DNA of 64,000 nucleotides from Deroplatys truncata (taxonomy: Eukaryota; Arthropoda; Insecta; Mantodea; Mantidae): positions 50,900,067-50,964,066 of the forward strand of contig CM060983.1 in the NCBI GenBank assembly GCA_030765065.1, read 5' to 3'. Below the pieces are notes generated by a model. It was given only the letters and a program-made list of their open reading frames with translations, had not been told where the DNA came from and searched no databases. This document shows positions 1-10,839 of this stretch, piece by piece. Numbering within the stretch: the stretch's first letter is position 1; each line of letters begins with the position of its first letter. A program made the translations under genes and the position numbers.

Positions 1-353
1 CGTCAAAATACACAATTTATGTCATATACATTTCTTTTGTTGAGTGAACTGTTTGCGAGATATTGCTTGTTATTCCCTTAAATTTTCCAATACTTATACT
101 TTTTCTCAAATTCGTTATTCATTTTTTTTATGTCCTGGACATGCAAAGAGAATGGAATGCGCCACATAGCAACCAGCGTTAAAATATTTGACTATCGCTT
201 AAAACCTACCATATTCCCCTTGCATCTACAAGAAAATTATCAATAAGATTGACATCTCGATATCTCCATTAACATGAAGCATATGGAGAATAAGCGTTTG
301 TAAAAATAGTTTGTACAAGAGTAGAGAAAGTCATGTGAGTGTAACACATCAGA
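1..353 (+). repeat. R1 repeat, 3' part (cut by window edge)
   Basis: Right-hand third of an R1 copy. It has the ATGCAAAGAGAATGG block, the TCTACAAGAAAATTA block and the end AGTAGAGAAAGTCATGTGAG..ACACATCAGA followed by T7. The 5' part lies outside the window. Confidence 0.85.
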
Positions 354-382
354 TTTTTTTATTTTATGTTGGAGTAATTTTT

Positions 383-1272
383 ACTTTCTCTACTACGTAT
401 AGTAAGTAGGGGAAGTATCGCATTCCACCCAAAAATTCGATACCGAGATTTCGCCGGAAATACATGTTTTGAGACCTCCTGAATCCAAAAAAAGCATTTT
501 TGGAAACATGTCCGTGTGTGTGTCTGTGTGTGTGTCTGTGTGTGTGTGTGTGTGTCTGTGTGTGTGTCTGTGTGTCTGTGAACAGCATAACTCAAAAACG
601 AACAGTCGGATAAGCACCAAACTTGGTATTTAGGTTCAGTATCTTCCAGAGATGCGACACGAAGGTTTTCAAGAAAATCCCCCCACCCCAAACTACCCTT
701 TACATGGAACATTTTTCGAAAATTTTAATTTTCTCAAAAATGGCTCTAACGATTTTGGTGAAAATATCATATGTTTAAGATAATGTTATGAGAAATGAAA
801 TGTATATCTCGAATTTTCTGGGAATGTCTCCAAAAGTATTCTTCATTGTGAACGACTTTTGCATAACTGGTAAACCATAAGAGATAGACAAAATTTTACT
901 ACACAAAAAATGTAGATCGCGTTAAAATACACAACTTATGTCATATACATTTCTTTTGTTGAGTGAACCGTTTTCGAGATATTGCTTGTTATTTCCTTAA
1001 ATTTTCCAATACTTATACTTTTTCTCAAATGCGTTATTCATTTTTTTTATGTCCTGGACATGCAAAGAGAATGGAATGCGCCACATAGCAACCAGCGTTA
1101 AAATATTTGACTATCGCTTAAAAGCTACCATATTTCCCTTGCATCTACAAGAAAATTACCAATAAGATTGACATCTCGATATCTCGATTAACATGAACCA
1201 TATGGAGAATAGGCGTTTGTAAAATTAGATTGTACAAGAGTAGAGAAAGTCATGTGAGTGTAACACATCAGA
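383..1272 (+). repeat. R1 repeat, full length (Helentron-like, non-autonomous)
   Basis: Starts ACTTTCTCTACTACGTATAG after a T-run and ends CACATCAGA before TTTT. Internal (GT)n/GTCT microsatellite at about 513-580. ACTTTCTCTACT at the start is inverted near the end as AGTAGAGAAAGT. It follows the previous copy head-to-tail after about 30 bp. No coding capacity: the minus-strand frames through it are microsatellite artefacts (Thr-His runs). Classification as Helentron-like is inference. Confidence 0.8.
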
Positions 1273-1307
1273 TTTTTATTAGTAATTTACTTTTGAATAT
1301 TATGTTG

Positions 1308-2078
1308 TGATGCAATATTTTATATCATAACATGCTGTGAATGCCAGAGTGATTATAGTGTAAATTATTATTATTGTATGCACATGATTTTAGAGGTTTG
1401 TTAGCCATAAGGATTGTTAGGAAATAAGTTTGCACGGCCTAACTGAAACTGACAATAGAAGTGGGTAACAATAAACCGAGGGGGCGAGTTGTTTGTCACT
1501 AAGAAGAGAAAGCCAAAATTGACGTCAGGGTAGCGTGCCTTTTTTAGAAATGGAGGGAATATCTTCCCTAGAGTATATATGTGAGTAGTAGTGATTGGCT
1601 GACCAAAACAGACGCTAAAGTTGGCGCAATTTGGTAACCAATAGCAGCTCTATTATAATGTTTAGGCAATTCGAGGTGAAGGAGTATATATTCTCGAGCC
1701 ATAAGCAAGTGTCGCGCAGGCTTGAAGAATCTCTCACGAGGTGCACGTCGCAGATTTAGTTACAAAAATGTAAAGTACGCGAAGTAATTGGTGCGCGGCA
1801 ACTAAAACGACTGTAGTTACATTCGGAAATATCACAGTTTCAGTCAGGCGTGTCAATTATTAATTAAACGTGACGACAATAAAAGTCTAGATTCAGATGA
1901 TTTTCACCAGTGTTATCGTTTAGCAACAACTCCTTTCCGTTTACACGCCCTGCTTAGAGACACGTGCTCGACTGAGTTATAATAGCTAGCCGGAGGACAA
2001 AGAACCCAAATTTAAAAAAATAATAAAGCAATAAGCGCCCAACAAATAAGATAACACTAGCCATCGAGAACTGCGACA
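1308..2078 (+). repeat. Solo LTR, family LTR2, copy A
   Basis: Begins TGATGCAATATT and ends TGCGACA, flanked by the four-base duplication GTTG (1304-1307 and 2079-2082). It has a TATA-like box at 1685-1690 and AATAAA at 1878-1883, as expected of an LTR with promoter and polyadenylation signal. No internal retroelement sequence follows. It is inserted in the LINE remnant on its right. Related copies lie at 39936-40897 and 57908-58762. Confidence 0.8.
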
Positions 2079-2082
2079 GTTG

Positions 2083-2800
2083 GTATTTTAGCTTCATATC
2101 TAGTCCACAAGACTTTATAGGTTTTGTGTATAATACTGCGCCCTTTTTGGCCAGAATGACTGCTGTCTCGTTACCATTCACTCCCACATGTGCTGGTATC
2201 CACAGTAATATTATCTGTTGAAATGTTGTTTGGAGTAATCTGTAATAAGATCTCACATCCTTAATATTATAAGATTCTTCTGGACTATCACATCGTTTTA
2301 TTGCTTGAATGGCAGAAACTGAGTCTATGAGAACAACTACTTTATTTTCTTTTATATAAGTCCTGTGGTATATCTGCTCTAATGCTCGTTGTATTGCAAC
2401 AACTTCCCCATCAAAATTTGTGGATTGTCTAGACTATGTAAAATAGTGTGAAAAGTATTTACAGTATATACCACCTCCCACATTATTTCTCAATTTATCT
2501 GCAGAACCATTTGTATAAATTCTAAACCGCTCTGTTTCGGGGAATTGATTATGTAGATTCAATTGTAGCAATTCTGCATACTTCTGATCAGTCTTCTTGT
2601 TTATTCAGTTTTTCTGTTAATAAAATCCATTGTATTAGTTCTAGGACGATGAGGGGTGCATTTTTCTGATAAATTTAGGTAATTATAATTCTTCTCCAAA
2701 AAAATTTGTTCGTAATCTGTGTTTTTAGCTTGTATTCTCTAGATAATTGTTAAAACCATGGATGTTTTCTTGGGTTTGTTTTCAATTTTACATATATTGT
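2083..2800 (-). pseudogene. LINE RNase H-domain remnant
   Basis: Read on the minus strand, this holds a degraded ribonuclease H domain typical of the C-terminal part of some non-LTR retrotransposon ORF2 proteins. Visible in order are RIYTNGSADKLRNN (first catalytic motif, usually YTDGS; here Asp is Asn), a DSVSAIQAIK block (second Asp region, near 2300), and LLWIPAHVGVNGNETA (His/Asn motif near 2190). At least one stop interrupts it (near 2440). RNase H would degrade the RNA strand of the RNA-DNA hybrid during retrotransposition. Reverse transcriptase is not visible upstream. Its 3' side is cut by solo LTR2 copy A. Clade assignment is not possible by eye. Confidence 0.65.
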
Positions 2801-3138
2801 GCAGCTTGTATTTCAATGTTGGCTTTCATTGGGTTACTATTTGTTCCAGCTGTATTTTGCACGGTGTTGTAGCCTATTTAGCGTTACCCAAGGGGACACC
2901 AGGAGGAGGCAGGCTACTTTATCCCTCCTAGCAGAATATGTTTTGTTGCTTGCTTTCATATTGAATTCGCATTGTTACAATCCTTACAAGAACTTGTCTT
3001 CTAACTGCAAACACGAAATACTTCTGGCTTTGCTTTTAAACATTACGAGGCGTCTTCCAAAACTAAGATTCGCTTGGTCGTAATAAGAACCTCGCTCATG
3101 AGAAAATATTTATATTGACAGTAATATGTACCTACATA

Positions 3139-4428
3139 TACGAGGGGCACTATTTATATTTTGAGTCTTGGCAACCCTGAATGTCGTAGGTGCCATCTGC
3201 GTTTCCAATGGAAACGTTGACATTTTTAACCATAATCTACTTCAAACATTTTGTCAATCGAGCGTCATTTGTTTACTTTACACTAACTTGAAAATTGTGT
3301 GTGAACAAAAACATGGAATTAACTCGTCACAATACTCTTGCAATGATTTATTACGAATTTCGACGTGGATTATCAAGACAAGAGTGCATCGATCAACTAA
3401 CTTACACATTTGGCGACGAAGCTCCATCCTTTGCCACTGTGAAACGTTGGTGTAACGAATTTAATCGTGGCCGCCCTTCGCTCAATGATGAAGTTCGTGA
3501 AGGTCGTACAAAATCAGTTTTGCCAGAAAACATTGATGCTGTGCAAAAACTAATAATGAAAGATCGTCATGCGACATATTCTGAGATTGAGGCAACCTCA
3601 GGCATTAGTTCCACTAGCATATATAAAATATTGCATGATTATTTAGCCGTGAAAAAGGTTTGCTCTCGTTGGATCCCACATAATTTGACGCAATCTCAAA
3701 AAGATGCTCGTGTCGATTGGTGTACAAAAATGCTCAAGAAATACAAAGGCGGTGTCTCAAAAGACGTATATAAGATTTTAACAGGTGACGAATCATGAAT
3801 CTATGCTTATGAGCCGGAATCTAAACAGGAGTCAATTGTATGGGCGTTTCAAGATGAAGCAAATCCAACAAAAGTTGTTCGCACTCGAAGCACTTCGAAG
3901 CAAATGGTCGCCTGCTTTTCCAGCAATACTGGCTATGTGGCAACAGTGCCTCTGGAGAAACTAAAACGGTCAATGCCGAATGGTACAGAACCATTTGTTT
4001 GCCGGAAGTCTTTGGTGAAGTAAGGAAAACCGACAAGAACCGTAGGATCGTTCTTCATTAAGACAATGCGAGCGCACACACATCTCGTCTAACAACAGAG
4101 TATTTGAAGGTCAAAAAATCGAATTGATGGGTCATCCGCCATATAATCCTTATTTGGCAACCAATGACTTCTTTTTGTTCCCGAAGATCAAGAATAAATT
4201 GCGTGGACAACTATTTTCGTTGGCAGAAGAAGCCGTTGATGCCTTCAAAAACCATGTATTGGAGGTGTCTCAATAAGACTGGAATAAATGCTTTGACAAA
4301 TGGTTCAAACGGATGCAAAAGTGTATTGATCATAAAGGAGAATATTCTGAAAAACAATAAAACAGTTTTCAATCATAAATTACTTTGTTTTAATTATTAG
4401 CATCAAAATATAAATACTGCCCCTCGTA
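3139..4428 (+). mobile_element. Inner mariner element, near full length (1.29 kb)
   Basis: Terminal inverted repeats of about 28 bp with one or two mismatches: TACGAGGGGCACTATTTATA at 3139 and the complement ending TGCCCCTCGTA at 4428, with TA on each side (3137-3138, 4429-4430). The length matches intact mariners. It lies inside the outer mariner, so it inserted later. It has no close second copy in this window. Confidence 0.9.
3313..4360 (+). pseudogene. Mariner transposase pseudogene (inner element)
   Basis: Near full-length mariner transposase starting MELTRHNTLAMIYYEFRRGL, the usual N-terminus. Helix-turn-helix I is about residues 5-55 (GDEAPSFATVKRWCNEF). GRPSLNDEVREGR and the second helix-turn-helix (TYSEIEATSGISSTSIYKIL) follow, then WIPHNLTQSQK and TGDES. 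The Trp after TGDES is a TGA stop (3796-3798), so the open frame ends there at about 162 residues. Beyond the stop, YAYEPE, the second Asp in a damaged H-stop-DNAS, NDFFLFPKIK and KCFDKWFKRMQKCIDHKGEY remain with more stops and frame changes. All three catalytic Asp codons are still recognisable. It would have excised and pasted the element at TA sites. Inactive now. Confidence 0.88.
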
Positions 4429-4432
4429 TACT

Positions 4433-5251
4433 TTATTTTTCCATATAGTCGCCGTTCACATCTATACACTTGCTGTAACGCTGCACCAGCTTCTTTAACC
4501 CCTCGGCATAGAAGTCTGCTAACGCTCATCTTGAGTTCATCGTCGGTTGAAATCGTTGTCCACCCTGCCACCGTTTCAAATGCAAGAAGAGGAAATAGTC
4601 GCTTGGTGCCAGGTCGGGACTGTACGGAGGGTGGTCAAAGAGTTCCCAGCGAAACTTTTGAATCTTCTCTTTGGTTTGGCAGCGATGTGCGGGCGTGCAG
4701 GAGGATGCCAGACGACAGTTTCCCGCGGCGTCGATTTTGGATCGCACGTTTCAGTTTGACAAGCGTTGCACAGTATACGTCAGCTGTAATTGTTGACTCA
4801 TGGTTCATGAAATCAATCAAAAGGACGCCCTTTTCGTCCCAATACACGATAGCCATCATTTTGCGATTCGTGTACGGCGATTGCTTTTACTTTTTTGGTT
4901 TGGGTGAACCAGAACGGCGCCACTACATTGACTGTTGTTTCGTATCTGCGTTGGTGTACGCTATCCATGTCTCGTTGCCCGTAACAATGTGGGAAAACAA
5001 ACCATCTCCATCTTGTCTATAGTGCTCCAAATACTGGCGTGCATCACGCATTCGTGAGCAGTTTTGACATCCACCTCGCACAAAGTTTCCGATATCCAAG
5101 CTGTTCAGTGACAATCCTGTAAAGTGAGGTTCGAGCAACATTTGGAAATTCATCAGCCAGACCACTAATCGTCAGACGCCGATCACTTCAAAAATCTAAT
5201 CGCACCGCGCACTTTACAACTGGCGGGATCCACTATTGTCTCGGCCATTGC
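4433..5251 (-). pseudogene. Mariner transposase pseudogene (outer element)
   Basis: A DD34D transposase relic. Reading leftwards, a start region (near 5250) gives METIVDPASCKVRGAIRFL-like sequence (start reading inferred), then stops and a deletion of the helix-turn-helix part. Next come LADEFPN-like sequence, HIVTGNETWIAY (first catalytic motif, normally GDETW; Asp is Asn here), VYWDEKGVLLIDFM, RRAIQNRRRGKLSSG, then a damaged second-Asp region where the usual HDNARPH is gone. HPPYSPDLAPSDYFLFLHLK (third Asp region) is present, and the protein ends CIDVNGDYMEK before TAA at 4433-4435. The pieces lie in several frames, so it is not translatable. Confidence 0.85.
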
Positions 5252-5809
5252 GATTGCTCTCACAGATTGACAAACACATACTGCGTCACACCAACACTGC
5301 GGTAGGTTCCTCAGGAGTCGGTAGACAGCGCTGCAGGAGTAAAACGTCATTCAGGCCTACCATCCGTTAAATATTGTGCACTGGACCTTAGTTTTGGAAT
5401 ACGCCTCGTATTAACATGCATATATTGTCGCAACATACAACTTCTTTAAAATTTTACATTTATGTTGTAGGATGGCAATATAACTGTATTTGTCGTGAAT
5501 AACTAACAATATTTAAAGTATTTAAGCATGTTAGTAGTGGCTAAGCATTTTTTGGATTAGTAGTGGATACCGTGCCAATTTATAACATTTACGAGAAATA
5601 AAATTTATATCTTGAACTGTTTAGGAATAGTCTTTGATGTTCTTTTCATTCTGAAGGAATGTTACATAACCTTGCATTATTGGTAAACCATAAGAGATAG
5701 ACAAAGTTTACTACACAACGGAGTGTAGATCCCGTTAAATCACAAAGTTTGTTAACTTTTTGGCGGCGTTAACCATTTCCGAGTCATTTTTGTTATTGGT
5801 TTGAATTCT

Positions 5810-6164
5810 AGAGGCGGCGCCATGATCGAGTGGCTAGACCGCTCGCCTCTCACCAAGGTGACCCGGGTTCAATCCCAGGAAACCGCATGTGGGATTTGTG
5901 GTGGACAAAGCGGCGTCTGGGTGGGTTTTCTCCCGGCACTTCGCTTTCCCCCGCCATTTATTCGACCAATTGCTACATCATCACCTTTCCTTTCATTCAT
6001 TATCTCGTTCCTCGCTCTCATACCAGGCTTCGGGCTGACCAACCATCCTGGCTGTTCTCTCTGATCCATAGTGTTTGCTCCCCGACAGGCGCCTGACCCC
6101 AGGCACACCTTGCAAGACATAGGAGGTATGACCCTACCAACGGGGAAGATAAACAGAGAAAGAA
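5810..6164 (+). repeat. SINE-A, full length with tRNA-like head
   Basis: tRNA-derived SINE of about 355 bp. Pol III A-box-like GATCGAGTGGCTAGACC and B-box GGGTTCAATCCC are near 5822-5880. A body follows (GGGATTTGTGGTGGACAAAG, CCAGGCTTCGGGCTGACC, CCCCAGGCACACC) and a GATAAACAGAGAAAG tail. The target duplication is GGTTTGAATTYT at 5798-5809 and 6165-6176. The body reads as short open frames on both strands, but these are not genes. Confidence 0.85.
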
Positions 6165-6334
6165 GGTTTGAATTTTCAAACACTTTTATCTTCTCTACCA
6201 CGTATAAAAGGAAATATTGTATTCCACCCAAAAATTCGATGTCGAGATTTCACAATAAATACCTGTTTGAAGCCCTTGAATTAAAAAAAAAAGTATATTT
6301 TTAAACAAATATCCTTGTGCATATGTGTTAAAAG

Positions 6335-6545
6335 AATTGACTTTTATTTATGGACGCTCTTTAACTTCCCGTTTTATATTGGGCGTGAAAGACCGCAAAT
6401 TTTGTTCAAGAGGACTCTTTATCAGACTTGAGGTTCTTTTATGTGCCCTAAATGTACGATACGGACCCCCGGCTTTACTGAACCTCCGAAGGATGCCATG
6501 CTAAGGATCGCTCTCCGCCGGGTTTGAATCCGTGACCCCGAGAAG
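6335..6545 (-). repeat. SINE-C copy
   Basis: About 210 bp matching copies near 11165, 46728, 49650 and 51045: TTATGGACGCTCTTTAACT, TATATTGGGCGTGAAAGACC, CTTGAGGTTCTTTTA, ending with the head GCCGGGTTTGAATCCGTGACC. The head carries a B-box-like sequence on the minus strand, so it is probably tRNA-derived. Confidence 0.75.
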
Positions 6546-6897
6546 TGTATGTGTGTGACTTTGAACAATACAACTAAGAAACGTTAACCCTGTTAAATAC
6601 GAAGCTTGGTATGGTTCAGGACCTGTCCACGAGGATTTTGAAGAAAATCCCCCTCCCTAAACTAACGCTTACATGGAGACCCTTTCATTTGTTTTCCCTC
6701 AAAAATGGCTCTCACGATTTTGATTATTACACCATATATTTCATCTATTTTGATAACGGATAAAACGTGTATATTGAATTTTATGGGAATAGCCTCTGAT
6801 ATCCTCTTTATTATGAGTGAATTTTCTAAGATATAGGCAAAAGTTTACTTCACAAAAAATGAGATCTCGTCATAGTACAAAATTGATGTCAAATATT

Positions 6898-7768
6898 ACT
6901 TTCTCTACTACGTATAGTAAGTAGGGGAAGTATTGCATTCCACCCAAAAATTCGATACCGAGATTTCACCGGAAATACATGTTTTGAGAATCACTGAATC
7001 CAAAAAAAGAATTTTTGGAAACATGTCCGTGTGTGTGTCTGTCTGTGTGTCTGTCTGTGTGTCTGTGTGTCTGTGTGTCTGTGAACAGCATAACTCAAAA
7101 ACGAACAGTCGGATAAACACCAAACTTGGTATTTAGGTTCAGTATCTTCCAGAGATGCGACACGAAGGTTTTCAAGAAAATCCCCCCACCCCAGACTACA
7201 TGGAACATTTTTCGAAAATTTTAATTTTCTCAAAAACGGCTCTAACGATTTTGATTAAAATATCATATGTTTAAGATATTGTCATGACAAATAAAATGTA
7301 TATCTCGAATTTTCTGGGAATGTCTCCAAAAATATTCTTCATTGTGAACGACTTTTGCATAACTGGTAAACCATAAGAGATAGATAAAATTTTACTACAC
7401 AAAAAATGTAGATCGCGTTAAAATACACAACTTATGTCATATACGTTTCTTTTGTTGAGTGAACCGTTTTCGAGATATTGCTTGTTATTTCCTTAAATTT
7501 TCCAATACTTATACTTTTTCTCAAATTCGTTATTCATTTTTTTTATGTCCTGAACATGCAAAGAGAATGGAATTCGCCACATAGCAACCAGCATTAAAAT
7601 ATTTGACTATCGCTTAAAACCTACCATATTCCCCTTGCATCTACAAGAAAATTACCAATAAGATTAACATCTCGATATCTCGATTAACATGAAACATATG
7701 GAGAATAGGCGTTTGTAAAATTAGATTGTACAAGAGTAGAGAAAGTCATGTGAGTGTAACACATCAGA
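6898..7768 (+). repeat. R1 repeat, young full-length copy
   Basis: 871 bp from ACTTTCTCTACTACGTATAG to CACATCAGA, followed by T12. The internal microsatellite is GTGTGTCTGTCTGTGTGTCT-like (7029-7082). It inserted in the T-tract of an older R1: the flanks GTCAAATATT and TTTCTGTGGCGTTAA join to the R1 consensus. Confidence 0.85.
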
Positions 7769-7865
7769 TTTTTTTTTTTCTGTGGCGTTAAACGTTTATG
7801 AGATGTTCTTTGTTATTGGGTTGAATTTTCAGATACCTTATACTTTTTCAATTGAATCCCTATTT

Positions 7866-8314
7866 TACTTTCTCTACCACGTAAAGTAAGTAGGAGAGGT
7901 ATCGCATTCCACCCAAAAATTTGAAAGCGAGATTTCACCGAAAATACATGTTCTGAGGCCACTGAACCCAAAAATCTGATTGTTACAGTCATATGACGAT
8001 CATACATTTTTTTTGAGTGAACCATTTTCGAGATATTGCTTGTTATTCCCTTAAATTTTCCAATACTTTTTGTCAAATGGGAATTCGTTATTCTTTTTTT
8101 TGTCCTGGTAATGCAAGGAGAACGGAATACTCCACATAGCAACCAGCTCTTAAAATATTTGACTATCGCTTAAAGCCTAGCAATTCCCCTTGCATCTACA
8201 AGAAAATTAGCAATGAGATTAACATCTCGAATAACATGAAGCATATGGAGAATAAGCGTTTGTAAAAATAGTTTGTAGAAGAGTAGAGAAAGCCATGTGA
8301 GAGTAACACATCAG
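7866..8314 (+). repeat. R1 repeat with large internal deletion
   Basis: Both R1 ends are present (ACTTTCTCTACCACG and AAGCCATGTGAGAGTAACACATCAGA), but the microsatellite and the middle 400 bp are missing. A GAATCCCTATT- then T-rich left flank adjoins the old R1. Confidence 0.75.
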
Positions 8315-8324
8315 ATTTTTCAGG

Positions 8325-8695
8325 TTGAAACTGCCCGGTGGCAGATCGTATAATATTGCTCCCCCCGAAGGCTTGCAAATTCCACTGGGCAGTTCGCGAC
8401 TCGGAGCCCCCCCATTCCTGGACGAAGTGATACAGAGAGCATCCTTTTCCCCTGCCATGCAACGCCGAGTCTCCAGTCGACACTTGCAAGCCTGAAACAG
8501 TCAAAAAGATGTAAGGCGAAGTGAAATGAGGAAGGAGGTGAAATGGAGGGACAGGAAATACAGAGGATGTAATTAATCTTCCCAGCATTCACCTAGACCC
8601 CATGAAATTGCAGAAAACACCATTAGTCTGTAAGTTGGCCGCGGTATCGAACTCACAACCTGCCGAATGTGAGTACACGCACTACCGCCGGTATA
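8325..8695 (-). repeat. SINE-B copy
   Basis: Minus-strand copy of a tRNA-derived SINE. The head at the right has a degenerate B-box (GTGAGTTCGATACCGC on the minus strand). The body motifs TTTCCCCTGCCATGC and GACACTTGCAAGCCTGAAA are shared with copies near 24100 and 47050. Confidence 0.65.
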
Positions 8696-8699
8696 ATAC

Positions 8700-9117
8700 A
8701 GGTACGTATCAGAGAAAATAAAAAGCGTAAACAGATATTTAACCACGTAACTTCTTAATTTGTAGTAAGTAGATGACCGTTTTTGGTTCTGAAATCAGCT
8801 ATGCCATTACGATACTCGCGTGGGTAAATGTTTTTGTGGGGCTCCAGGGATAAGCGCGCAATGCAATTAGCTCATGTTGTACTTGGAACGCCGAACACGT
8901 ATTCTCCGATACCATCCCGTGTTGGTGTGTTTAACAAGGAGAAGAGAATTCCGGTACCTCGCATACTTCTTGTTTACTATTCCACTTTCTATCCTCTCCC
9001 AACTTGCTGCTCTATACCGTTTTTGTGACTACTAATATCGTAATTGCAAGCGTAGTCACTTAATAGGATTGATGTGAGGTCATTTTGACTACACAAGCAC
9101 CGCTTTTTATAACAGAA
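8700..9117. other. Unassigned stretch
   Basis: No repeat, RNA or gene recognised. The 66-codon frame at 8828 has no family features. Confidence 0.4.
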
Positions 9118-9120
9118 AGA

Positions 9121-9350
9121 AAAATCTGACGTGTTGCACTCAAATGACTTTCTCTAATCGTGTAAAAACTATTTTTACAAACTATTATTTTCCACCAACT
9201 TCATGTTAATTGAGATAAACATTTAAGGAACCTTATTGCTAATTTTCTTGTAGGTGCAAGGGGAATATGGTAGTATTTAAGCGACAGTCGACTATTTTAA
9301 GAGGTGGTTGCTATGTGGAGCATTCCATTCTCTTTGCATTACCAGGACAT
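9121..9350 (-). repeat. R1 fragment (3' end)
   Basis: Diverged R1 end beginning TCTGACGTGTTGCACTCAAA on the plus strand and stopping after the GCATTACCAGGACAT block. Directly followed by another R1 in the same orientation (9360). Confidence 0.7.
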
Positions 9351-9359
9351 AAAAAATAT

Positions 9360-10190
9360 TCTGATGTGTTACACTCACATGAGTTTCTCTACTCTTGTAC
9401 AAACTATTTTTACAAAAGCTTATTCTCCATATGCTTCATGTTAATCGAGATATCGAGATGTTAATTCATTCATTCATTATCTATTTACCCTCCTCTTATG
9501 TAGCACTTACACCCCCAGGACTTACAGGCGGGTGCCTGGGGTCAGAGGTCCGTCGAGGGGCAGACACAACATCCAGGATGGGTGATCAGCCCGATGCCTG
9601 GTATGGGATGAAGGAAGTAGATGAAACGAAATGATGGTGAAATGGATGAAAGGAAAGGTGATGATGGAGCAGTTGGTGGAATGAATGGCGGAGGAAACCG
9701 GAGAACCCGGAGAAAACCCGCGCAGACGTCGCTTCGTCCACCACAAATCCCACATGCAGGTCCCTGAACACGGGCCGCCTCGGTGGGAGGCGAGCGGTCT
9801 AACCACTCGGCCACGGCGCCGCGAGATGTTAATCTTATTGCTAATTTTCTTGTAGATGCAAGGGGAATTGGTAGGCTTTAAGCGATGGTCAAATATTTTA
9901 AGAGCTGGTTGCTATGTGCAGTATTCTATTCTCTTTAAACTAGCAGAGCAAAAAAAAATGAATAACGAAATCTGTAAATAAAGGATACCTTAGCGTGGGA
10001 GATTTTATTTAGAATCTCTGTGTCGCATCTTTTAAATATATTGAACTTAAATACCAAGTTTCGTTTTTATCGATAATTTCGTTTTCGGGTTATGCTGTTC
10101 ACACACACATACACCTGCCTTTTTCTAAAATGTCTTTCTTTATTCAGTTGCCTCAAAACACGCATTTTCGGTGAAATCCTCATTCCTGGG
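9360..10190 (-). repeat. R1 copy, split by a SINE-A
   Basis: R1 on the minus strand from TCTGATGTGTTACACTCACA (9360) to the CGCATTTTCGGTGAAATCC block near 10180, interrupted at 9466-9821. The right-hand part is old and shortened. Confidence 0.75.
9466..9821 (-). repeat. SINE-A, full length with target duplication
   Basis: 356 bp minus-strand SINE. The head at the right carries the B/A-box region (GCGAGCGGTCTAACCACTCG, plus strand) and the left end is a TTCATTCATTCATTA tail. It is flanked by the 12-bp duplication CGAGATGTTAAT (9454-9465, 9822-9833) inside an R1 copy, which shows retroposition. Confidence 0.9.
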
Positions 10191-10199
10191 ATGGGATCC

Positions 10200-10836
10200 A
10201 ATACACGTTCTAGACAATTCAATTAAATAATATTAGTGTTTATTAAACATCTCGTTCATTAAGTATTCTTAGCAAATAACCACTCATAGTTTCATCTTGT
10301 TCGAATAATTTCCATCGCACTGCACAGCTATAAAATCTTCGATAAGATAACACACACTTGCGGTGATACTTCTACTGATTATGTTTTATAACATTGCGCT
10401 GTAGCATTTTTAAGTTGCAATGGGTTGCTGGTTTGCAGGAAAACTATATGATAAACTCAAAACAAAAACTGACCGGATTAAGATTAGGTAATCGTATTGT
10501 TATAAAGTGTCTACATTTGATACGTGTGTAATTGTTTTGTAGTTGTGGATCGACGCGTCATCTTGCATGAAAACCGTCTTCTCAGTAGTGACTCCTCAAT
10601 CTAAAGGTGGAAAAATTGTGCACTTCATTGTAATTTACTATATAATACAGCTAAATATACGTATGTTATAAGACTCGGTGGTAGATAGTTGGGTACCATG
10701 CAATAATATTTTTCAATAAATCCATGTCTAGAAAACATTTATTTACCTGATAGTCTGTGATACATTGAGGAGGACATATAAGTACGGATCACAAAAGATA
10801 GGAAATAAATAATTTGAAATACTGTGAGTAAACAGG
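10200..10836. other. Unassigned A/T-rich stretch
   Basis: No convincing gene or repeat match to the rest of the window. Confidence 0.4.
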
Positions 10837-10839
10837 TAC

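Larger units (their letters stand above)
3046..5408 (-). mobile_element. Outer mariner element (1.07 kb, split by a second mariner)
   Basis: Inverted termini: CGAGGCGTCTTCCAAAACTA at 3046 and its near-complement ending CGCCTCG at 5408, each next to a TA (3044-3045, 5409-5410). The family inserts at TA. Without the inner element (3139-4428) and one TA copy it is about 1.07 kb, shorter than the usual ~1.3 kb because the transposase N-terminal half is partly deleted. The inner insertion sits two bases past the outer transposase stop codon. Confidence 0.85.
5580..7865 (+). repeat. Old R1 copy, broken by two SINEs and a young R1
   Basis: Diverged R1 sequence runs in order through 5580-5797 (TAAACCATAAGAGATAGACA block), 6177-6334 (CCACCCAAAAATTCGATGTC block), 6550-6897 and 7769-7865. 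The interruptions are a SINE-A, a SINE-C and a young R1. At least two old R1 copies may be overlaid here, because the block order restarts at 6177. Confidence 0.65.

Noticed and set aside
359..712. Open frames rich in Thr-His or Val-Cys (also at 6908-7233, 14384-14682, 39318, 43259, 48796-49091, 62757-63039)
   Set aside because: They translate the R1 microsatellite and its flanks on either strand. The same sequence is open in several frames at once, as expected for GT repeats, not for genes.
4531..5022. 163-codon plus-strand frame
   Set aside because: It is the opposite strand of the outer mariner transposase relic.
5801..6304. Open frames on both strands (87, 88 and 120 codons)
   Set aside because: They follow the SINE-A body, which recurs at 9466 and 49860 with the same spurious frames.
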